Below, in pieces: positions 37,992 to 42,080 of a stretch of DNA of 42,080 nt. Under the pieces are notes generated by a model. The model was not told the DNA's origin, made no database searches, and was given only the letters and a program-made list of their open reading frames with translations. The stretch covers positions 1 through 42,080 of the IMG/VR virus record IMGVR_UViG_3300024265_000021; one strand, given 5' to 3'. Origin of the DNA: a virus. The first letter of the stretch is position 1. Each line of letters opens with the position of its first letter. A program made the position numbers and the translations under genes.

Positions 37992-39557
37992 ATGAATGAT
38001 TTAGCAAAAACTTTAAAGGATGCAAGATCTTCAAGTAAGCAAACTATAAAGGAAGTGTCTGATAAAACCGGTATCTCTAGGTATTGTATTCATGCTATTG
38101 AGAACGGTAAGAACGCTAACCCACCTACTCAGGGAAGACTAAGGAAGCTTGCTGAACATTATAGTATGGATAAGAGTGAACTCTTCAATATGGCTGGATA
38201 TGAGTCCAACAATGACACAGATGAAGTTAAACAACTAATGGTTAAGGCCAGCAGCCTGCAGAGCCAGTTGTCTAATAGGTTTGCATCGTCCAATGAGTCT
38301 ACTCTATACCAAGCTCTGGATTACCCCTCCAACATAACATATGATGACTACAGACAGAGATACAAGAGGCAAGACATAGCCAATAGGGTTGTATCTGCTC
38401 CTGTTCAAGCAACATGGAGTACAGAGCCTTATGTATCTGAGACGGCTGCAGAAGAGACAGCATTTGAGAGAGAGTATGAAGAGTTTGCAGATAGTACAAA
38501 CTTATACCTCTATTTAAGAAAAGTAGATCTATTAGCTTCACTTGGTAGATTTGCTGTTTTATTTCTAGGGTTAGATGATTCAGCTGAGAATGTTTCTATG
38601 CAAGCTGAGAATGTAAAGTCTGTAAACTATCTCAGTGCTATACCAGAAAATAGAGTTACTATAAACTTATGGGATATAGATCCGAAGTCTCCAAGATTTG
38701 GTCTTCCATTAGTTTACCAGATACAGTTTAATGTTGGTGAGGCCAATACTTCTACTAGGCAAGTGCATTGGTCTAGAGTAATACATGTAGCAGAGAATAC
38801 CCTCGAGAGCGAAGTATACGGCATTCCTTTCCTAGAACCTATATATAATAGATTGCTCGGACTAGACAAGCTATGTGGTGGCTCACCAGAAATGTATTGG
38901 AGAGGGGCAAGGCCTGGTTATACTGCACAAGCTCTACAAGACAGCATAGTCAATCAATCTCAACTAAATTCCATAAAGACTGAGTTAACTAACTATATTA
39001 ATGATATGCAACGCTTCTTATTCGTTGAGGGTGTTGATATTAAACCTTTAGCCCCTCAAGTAGTATCTCCTAGTGATCATGTAGAAGTTCAGTTACAGAT
39101 GATTGCAGCTGCAACAGGAATGCCTATAAGGATGCTTACTGGATCTGAGAGAGGAGAATTAGCCTCTACACAGGATGAGAGAGCATGGCTTAAGCTGATA
39201 GAGCAGAGAAGAGAAGCAGTAGCTAAAGAGATAATACTAGTTCCTCTTATAGATAGGTTGATAAGTTTAGATATTATTGCTGAACCAAATTCTGATTATA
39301 CAGTGACATGGGATCCGTTGGTTGTGTTAGAAGAAAAGGATAAGGCAGAGATAGGAAGAATGAGGACTGAGTCTCTTGCTAAGTATGTTAGTACTGCTGG
39401 AGCTAGTGATGTTGTTCCTGTAGACTTGTTCTTGAAAAGAGAGTTGAGCTATTCTGATGAAGAAATAGAGTTAGCCAGTGAGATGACAGATGACAACACA
39501 GAAGAAGAAAATATAGAAGAAGAAACAATAGAAGGAGTTGACACCGATGCGGTGTGA
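37992..39557 (+). CDS. Portal protein (DUF1073-like) with N-terminal XRE-type HTH
   Basis: The protein has 521 residues in one frame. Residues about 4-68 (LAKTLKDARSSSKQTIKEVS, TGISRYCIHAIENGKNANPP, LRKLAEHYSMDKSELF) are a Cro/CI-like helix-turn-helix. From about 95 on, the DUF1073 portal core follows: YRQRYKRQDIANRVVSAP, then TGMPIRMLTGSERGELASTQ and DERAWLKLIEQRR. The end is acidic. The portal forms the vertex channel for DNA. No internal start with a ribosome site separates the HTH from the portal, so they look truly fused. DUF1073 entries are sometimes labelled Acb1-like, but no Acb1 phosphodiesterase domain is visible. Confidence 0.82.
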   Translation: MNDLAKTLKDARSSSKQTIKEVSDKTGISRYCIHAIENGKNANPPTQGRLRKLAEHYSMDKSELFNMAGYESNNDTDEVKQLMVKASSLQSQLSNRFASSNESTLYQALDYPSNITYDDYRQRYKRQDIANRVVSAPVQATWSTEPYVSETAAEETAFEREYEEFADSTNLYLYLRKVDLLASLGRFAVLFLGLDDSAENVSMQAENVKSVNYLSAIPENRVTINLWDIDPKSPRFGLPLVYQIQFNVGEANTSTRQVHWSRVIHVAENTLESEVYGIPFLEPIYNRLLGLDKLCGGSPEMYWRGARPGYTAQALQDSIVNQSQLNSIKTELTNYINDMQRFLFVEGVDIKPLAPQVVSPSDHVEVQLQMIAAATGMPIRMLTGSERGELASTQDERAWLKLIEQRREAVAKEIILVPLIDRLISLDIIAEPNSDYTVTWDPLVVLEEKDKAEIGRMRTESLAKYVSTAGASDVVPVDLFLKRELSYSDEEIELASEMTDDNTEEENIEEETIEGVDTDAV

Positions 39558-39714
39558 GATCTGTAATAGTTGGAACGATATGGTGAAAGAAACACGGCAC
39601 GCAATGGGTGGAAGAACTACACGACGTAGACGTGTTTGTTTAAGCTGTGGCAGTAGGTTTACCACATATGAAATAAGAAAGAGCGAGTATATCAATAGGT
39701 TCGTGGTGAAATAA
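39547..39714 (+). CDS. NrdR-like zinc-ribbon protein, 55 aa
   Basis: It overlaps the portal end by 11 bases. MRCEICNSWNDMVKETRHAM then RTTRRRRVCLSCGSRFTTYE is the zinc ribbon of NrdR, including the RRRR-x-C-x-x-CG-x-RFTTYE block. NrdR is the repressor of ribonucleotide reductase genes. The ATP-cone that NrdR uses to sense nucleotides is absent, since the protein ends about 10 residues after the ribbon. It may bind NrdR boxes of the host without control by nucleotides. Confidence 0.8.
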   Translation: MRCEICNSWNDMVKETRHAMGGRTTRRRRVCLSCGSRFTTYEIRKSEYINRFVVK

Positions 39715-39821
39715 TGTGTGAAATGTTCTGGAGTACTTGTATAATGACTGGAGAGATTGCACTTGTTGGATGGGCTGCCTTTGAATGGTGTCTATACAAT
39801 ACTTTGTCCTTTTGTATATAA
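39714..39821 (+). CDS. Micro-ORF 1, 35 aa membrane-associated peptide
   Basis: Starts by TAATG overlap with the NrdR-like gene. MCEMFWSTCIMTGEIALVGWAAFEWCLYN is aromatic and hydrophobic with several Cys. No strong ribosome site; coupled translation is assumed. Confidence 0.5.
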   Translation: MCEMFWSTCIMTGEIALVGWAAFEWCLYNTLSFCI

Positions 39822-39826
39822 ATTCC

Positions 39827-39855
39827 TTGCTTAAACACTACATGTGTGGTATTAA
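39827..39855 (+). promoter_or_regulatory. Possible promoter of the micro-ORF cassette
   Basis: TTGCTT, 17-base spacer, TATTAA. Both boxes are imperfect. The spacer contains CTACATGTGTGGTA, nearly the same as CTACATGTATAGTA in the terS promoter, which suggests shared control. Confidence 0.4.
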
Positions 39856-39895
39856 CTTAGTTATTGATGATAAATAATACTTTTAGGAGGAACAG

Positions 39896-40009
39896 ATGTT
39901 AGACATAGGTTCAACATTACAAGGAGTACAGCAGTTGATTGTTACTGGTTATATTGTTGTCAATGACTTTATCAATTGGAGTTTATTCGGAAGTTCCATA
40001 TTCTTTTAA
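39896..40009 (+). CDS. Micro-ORF 2, 37 aa
   Basis: AGGAGG five bases before ATG. MLDIGSTLQGVQQLIVTGYI then VVNDFINWSLFGSSIFF, amphipathic to hydrophobic. First member of the strong-ribosome-site series. Confidence 0.6.
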   Translation: MLDIGSTLQGVQQLIVTGYIVVNDFINWSLFGSSIFF

Positions 40010-40021
40010 CAGGAGGTTATT

Positions 40022-40117
40022 ATGGGGACAGCTGTAATTGCTTTATCAGCCTTAGTTGGTTCTGCCTTGGGAATGTCTATCGGTGCTGCTTTTGGCTTAC
40101 TTGTATTACCATTCTAA
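40022..40117 (+). CDS. Micro-ORF 3, 31 aa Gly/Ala-rich membrane peptide
   Basis: AGGAGG five bases before ATG. MGTAVIALSALVGSALGMSI then GAAFGLLVLPF; GxxxG-type spacing in one span suggests helix-helix packing. Confidence 0.6.
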   Translation: MGTAVIALSALVGSALGMSIGAAFGLLVLPF

Positions 40118-40136
40118 TTTATATGGAGGAGAGATC

Positions 40137-40283
40137 ATGTACAGAGGACTCGTAGCATCTAGTACTTTATTAGGTATTACTGGAATGATGATTGCATCTG
40201 GAATAGGTGGAAGCTTTGGTGGGACTGTTGGCTCATTGATTGGATGGTCAGTAGCTTCGTTTTGTGGACTATTAGGAGGATAA
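40137..40283 (+). CDS. Micro-ORF 4, 48 aa two-helix membrane peptide
   Basis: GGAGGAG before ATG; longer in-frame starts upstream lack a ribosome site. MYRGLVASSTLLGITGMMIA, then a Gly-rich turn GIGGSFGGTVG and LIGWSVASFCGLLGG. The final Leu-Gly-Gly codons and stop (GGAGGATAA) form the next ribosome site. Confidence 0.65.
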   Translation: MYRGLVASSTLLGITGMMIASGIGGSFGGTVGSLIGWSVASFCGLLGG

Positions 40284-40287
40284 TGCA

Positions 40288-40407
40288 ATGGCTACAGTTA
40301 TTGGAGTTGCTATAGGTTGTATCGCTGGCGGAGCAGGTTGCTTTGCTGCTGGGATGGGAACTGCATTAATCACTCAGTTTGTCATTAGTTCAATTGGAGG
40401 TATGTAA
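40288..40407 (+). CDS. Micro-ORF 5, 39 aa Gly/Ala-rich peptide
   Basis: Uses the AGGAGGA at the end of micro-ORF 4. MATVIGVAIGCIAGGAGCFA then AGMGTALITQFVISSIGGM; Cys and Gly in a helical span. Stop overlaps the next ATG (TAATG). Confidence 0.6.
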   Translation: MATVIGVAIGCIAGGAGCFAAGMGTALITQFVISSIGGM

Positions 40408-40583
40408 TGATTGGATTTGTAATAGGTGCAGCTTGTTTTAGTTTCTTATCCGTTGCAACACCGTTAGCCGTTGGCATTGCTGGAACTGCTGCTTGTTCAG
40501 CTATTGGTGGTGCTGCAGTTGCTGTTGTGACAGGAGCTTCGTGTGCTATGTTGACTGTAGTTCCTATGGTACTAGGAGGATAA
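40407..40583 (+). CDS. Micro-ORF 6, 58 aa two-span membrane protein
   Basis: GGAGG six bases upstream inside the previous ORF. Two Ala/Gly-rich hydrophobic stretches (about 2-30 and 34-56) with four Cys, ending MVLGG from GGAGGATAA. Its composition resembles bacteriocin-like hydrophobic peptides, without any leader or modification genes. Confidence 0.62.
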   Translation: MIGFVIGAACFSFLSVATPLAVGIAGTAACSAIGGAAVAVVTGASCAMLTVVPMVLGG

Positions 40584-40584
40584 G

Positions 40585-40710
40585 ATGAGTTGTTTAGATA
40601 TCATGGCTTGTAATGCTTGTATCGCTTTGATAGATTGTATCGAGGGAAGCGCTTTATTAACGTCAATTCTAGAATGTTTCGGATCAAGTCTGATGCCAAT
40701 AGGAGGATAA
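40585..40710 (+). CDS. Micro-ORF 7, 41 aa Cys-rich peptide
   Basis: AGGAGGA before ATG. MSCLDIMACNACIALIDCIE then GSALLTSILECFGSSLMPIGG, with five Cys at regular spacing and an acidic-hydrophobic helix. Ends IGG from GGAGGATAA. Confidence 0.6.
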   Translation: MSCLDIMACNACIALIDCIEGSALLTSILECFGSSLMPIGG

Positions 40711-40712
40711 TA

Positions 40713-40856
40713 ATGCCACCTGTAATGGTCGCGGTTTCTGATTATTTTATAAGCAATGCATATGGCCAACCTGTTATTGATTGTTGGCCAGTGTGTGATC
40801 TTATTCAAGCTGGGATTGAAGCTATCCATCTAGTGTGGCTTCCTTTCTTGCCTTAG
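40713..40856 (+). CDS. Micro-ORF 8, 47 aa
   Basis: AGGAGGA precedes ATG, which decides this start over in-frame upstream codons. MPPVMVAVSDYFISNAYGQP then DCWPVCDLIQAGIEAIHLVW. It has a hydrophobic C-terminal helix and two Cys. Confidence 0.6.
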   Translation: MPPVMVAVSDYFISNAYGQPVIDCWPVCDLIQAGIEAIHLVWLPFLP

Positions 40857-40877
40857 AACAAATAGGGGAGACGACGT

Positions 40878-40970
40878 ATGGGATGTCTTCAAGTATTTCA
40901 AGGTGTAGTAATTTTTGGAGTAGACTTAGCTGTGTATATTTCTGATGCAATTTATCTTATAACACATTAA
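40878..40970 (+). CDS. Micro-ORF 9, 30 aa
   Basis: AGGGGAG seven bases upstream. MGCLQVFQGVVIFGVDLAVY then ISDAIYLITH, one amphipathic or membrane helix. Confidence 0.55.
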   Translation: MGCLQVFQGVVIFGVDLAVYISDAIYLITH

Positions 40971-40983
40971 TGGATGATTAAAC

Positions 40984-41103
40984 ATGTCGATCGATGGAGT
41001 TTTATATGGGATTAATAGTGTTGCGGCTGAGATAATAGGATCGTATTCTTGTGGCATGATCTATTGTTGCCTTGCCTGCTTTGGGTTTAATGACTTGCGA
41101 TAA
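40984..41103 (+). CDS. Micro-ORF 10, 39 aa
   Basis: Weak GGATGA upstream. MSIDGVLYGINSVAAEIIGS then YSCGMIYCCLACFGFNDLR, with a Cys-rich hydrophobic end (four Cys). Confidence 0.48.
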   Translation: MSIDGVLYGINSVAAEIIGSYSCGMIYCCLACFGFNDLR

Positions 41104-41114
41104 AGGAGTTAAAT

Positions 41115-41258
41115 GTGTGTGGGCTTTTGCCTAATATTTGCTTGCAAACCAATACAGCCATATTCGCACAGGAATTCTGGTTTAAAGTAGCCGACTTTCT
41201 TAAAGTAGGCCCTGAATTAACGATGTGGTGTGACTTGGCTTGGTTGTTTGGAGGATAG
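41115..41258 (+). CDS. Micro-ORF 11, 47 aa, GTG start
   Basis: AAAGGAG six bases before GTG. The GTG frame gives 47 residues ending DLAWLFGG, with the stop in GGAGGATAG as in its neighbours. An overlapping ATG at 41113 gives only 25 residues, so GTG is preferred. Confidence 0.48.
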   Translation: MCGLLPNICLQTNTAIFAQEFWFKVADFLKVGPELTMWCDLAWLFGG

Positions 41259-41263
41259 GAACA

Positions 41264-41347
41264 ATGTTAAATTATATTGTGGGTATTAATAACTATGGGG
41301 GTAATATAATGGAAGTGGAATTTGGCTATTGTTCTCGTTTTTGGTAG
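41264..41347 (+). CDS. Micro-ORF 12, 27 aa
   Basis: GGAGGA before ATG. MLNYIVGINNYGGNIMEVEF then GYCSRFW. It is more polar than its neighbours. It may mainly carry translation into the overlapping next frame. Confidence 0.4.
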   Translation: MLNYIVGINNYGGNIMEVEFGYCSRFW

Positions 41348-41420
41348 TGTTTCTGTTGTTGCTACTTGTGTGGCAGCAGTGTCTAGTCTCGCTGCTGCTT
41401 ACATATATCTAGGCTTATAG
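41322..41420 (+). CDS. Micro-ORF 13, 32 aa membrane peptide, TTG start
   Basis: It lies in another frame overlapping micro-ORF 12. MAIVLVFGSVSVVATCVAAV then SSLAAAYIYLGL is clearly a membrane span. The TTG start has only GGAAGTGG upstream; a single-base assembly error joining it to the ATG at 41309 is the alternative. Confidence 0.42.
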   Translation: MAIVLVFGSVSVVATCVAAVSSLAAAYIYLGL

Positions 41421-41430
41421 GGTTCTTAAT

Positions 41431-41562
41431 ATGGATAGTGAACAACTAATAGGTGTTTTACTTGGAATATCTACAGCAGCCTCAATTACAGCCTCTCTAG
41501 CTAGTCTTGTCTGTGCAGGTGTAGTTGTAGTAGGATGCGTACTTGGTTGTATGCTCATTTAG
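41431..41562 (+). CDS. Micro-ORF 14, 43 aa membrane peptide
   Basis: Weak AGGG upstream. MDSEQLIGVLLGISTAASIT then ASLASLVCAGVVVVGCVLGC: short polar start and a long Ala/Gly/Val span with three Cys. Confidence 0.52.
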   Translation: MDSEQLIGVLLGISTAASITASLASLVCAGVVVVGCVLGCMLI

Positions 41563-41579
41563 GGAATAGGAGTATTGTT

Positions 41580-41696
41580 ATGGAATTTATTGCAGGGTTC
41601 TTTCTAGGTGGGTGTCTTGGTTGTGGTGCGGCAGCGATAGCGACTGCGGCTACTTATTGTTCACTTATTGTATACCACCTAGTAGATGGAGTTTAA
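41580..41696 (+). CDS. Micro-ORF 15, 38 aa membrane peptide
   Basis: AGGAG seven bases before ATG. MEFIAGFFLGGCLGCGAAAI then ATAATYCSLIVYHLVDGV; GG and Cys motif similar to micro-ORF 5. Confidence 0.55.
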   Translation: MEFIAGFFLGGCLGCGAAAIATAATYCSLIVYHLVDGV

Positions 41697-41763
41697 CCAA
41701 GAGAGTATAGAGGAGTTTGTATACTTGGTTGCTTCTGCCAATATAACAAGAGGATACAGATGA
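41686..41763 (+). CDS. 25-residue ORF leading into the thymidylate synthase gene
   Basis: MEFNQESIEEFVYLVASANI then TRGYR. Starts inside micro-ORF 15 and its stop overlaps the next ATG (ATGA), so it may be a coupling peptide. It is polar, unlike the others. Confidence 0.4.
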   Translation: MEFNQESIEEFVYLVASANITRGYR

Positions 41764-42080
41764 ACATAGTAAATATTGAGGCTAACGATTTATCAGACCT
41801 TTGGTTTCAGAGCCTTTATGAACTCATGGACAAAGGTCGAAGGTTTAAAATAGATTCTGGTTCGTATGCTGGAGAAGATAGAATAGAACTTGATTACTTT
41901 ACGGCCAGAATCAAGTACCCTGGAACTATGCCTTTAGTTCCTTATATACCAGATCATTTAGGCATTCCTAGTCCAGTAGACATCTCTTATATAGAAGGTG
42001 GCGATGGAGTAGAAAGGTCTTACGTCGAATATATAATGACTGATAGGAAAGTTAAGGGAGAGACATATACGTACGGCGAA
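41760..42080 (+). CDS. Thymidylate synthase family protein (5' part; continues at base 1)
   Basis: First 107 codons of the 227-residue enzyme described at 1-490. ATG at 41760 follows AGAGGA and overlaps the preceding stop. RRFKIDSGSYAGEDRIELDY then YTYGERL near the end agree with the methanogen-type thymidylate synthase N-terminal half. The frame continues unbroken from 41953 into base 1. Confidence 0.85.
   Translation, partial: MNIVNIEANDLSDLWFQSLYELMDKGRRFKIDSGSYAGEDRIELDYFTARIKYPGTMPLVPYIPDHLGIPSPVDISYIEGGDGVERSYVEYIMTDRKVKGETYTYGE
41954..42080. repeat. Terminal direct repeat, right copy
   Basis: Identical to bases 1-127. Removing one copy closes the genome to 41,953 bases and restores the thymidylate synthase gene. 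Confidence 0.95.

Noticed and set aside
37992-39557. Anti-CBASS Acb1 function suggested by the family label often given to DUF1073 proteins
   Set aside because: The visible domains are a portal core and an HTH. No Acb1 phosphodiesterase domain with paired HxT/S motifs is seen.
1-42080. tRNA genes
   Set aside because: By reading I found no segment with a convincing T-arm motif and paired acceptor ends. A covariance search would be the decisive test.

Overview
The window looks like the complete genome of one tailed double-stranded DNA phage, a long-tailed siphovirus. The last 127 bases repeat the first 127 exactly, so the contig closes into a circle of 41,953 unique bases. The thymidylate-synthase-family gene starting at 41760 runs over that junction and ends at 490. 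The sequence is AT-rich by eye, with strong AGGAGG ribosome sites, TTGACA/TATAAT-type promoters, many ATGA and TAATG overlaps and frequent AGA arginine codons. These features fit a bacterial host, but nothing names it. The tail-tip set (DUF2460-like, DUF2163/gpL-like, NlpC/P60-like, gpJ-like) resembles lambda and GTA-type phages, mostly known from Gram-negative hosts. The helicase-loader pair resembles systems also common in Firmicutes. I saw no integrase, tRNA, DNA polymerase or recognisable endolysin.

Layout. (1) 1888-23650, plus strand: virion genes in the usual order. They are a maturation protease/scaffold-like protein, three tandem decoration-like paralogs, a linocin/encapsulin-type major capsid protein, connector and tail-completion proteins, tail tube protein, two tail chaperone frames joined by a -1 slip on nine A's, a short tape measure, the tail tip, a 1056-residue repeat protein and a run of receptor-binding-like paralogs. 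(2) 30799-23634, minus strand: an early operon from a promoter near 30850. It carries small DNA-binding proteins (three excisionase-like HTH, one ribbon-helix-helix), SSB, two envelope proteins, a PD-(D/E)XK exonuclease with a RecT-like annealing protein, a DnaD-like initiator, a DnaC/IstB-like loader and a RusA-like resolvase. The phage probably recruits the host replisome. (3) 31492-39557, plus strand: terminase small subunit, unknown genes, a CMP-kinase-like protein with a damaged P-loop, the terminase ATPase, a block of envelope genes with its own promoter and terminator, the terminase nuclease as a separate gene, and a portal carrying an N-terminal XRE-type HTH. (4) 39547-1280 across the junction, plus strand: an NrdR-like zinc ribbon, about fifteen very small mostly hydrophobic ORFs with their own ribosome sites, the thymidylate-synthase-family enzyme and a few more small proteins.

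Two long non-coding regions (1281-1887 and 30800-31491) hold related control sequences. Each has an array of GTTACA/TGTAAC hexamers at an exact 11-base period, followed by a purine tract and an AT-rich inverted repeat. The second region also holds a leftward early promoter and two probable small RNAs. One of these shows an ACCUCCUA loop that matches the 16S anti-Shine-Dalgarno sequence.

The points I would check first are the micro-ORF cassette, the terminase split at its domain linker around an envelope cassette, the HTH-portal fusion, the anti-SD small RNA and the duplicated 11-base iteron regions.
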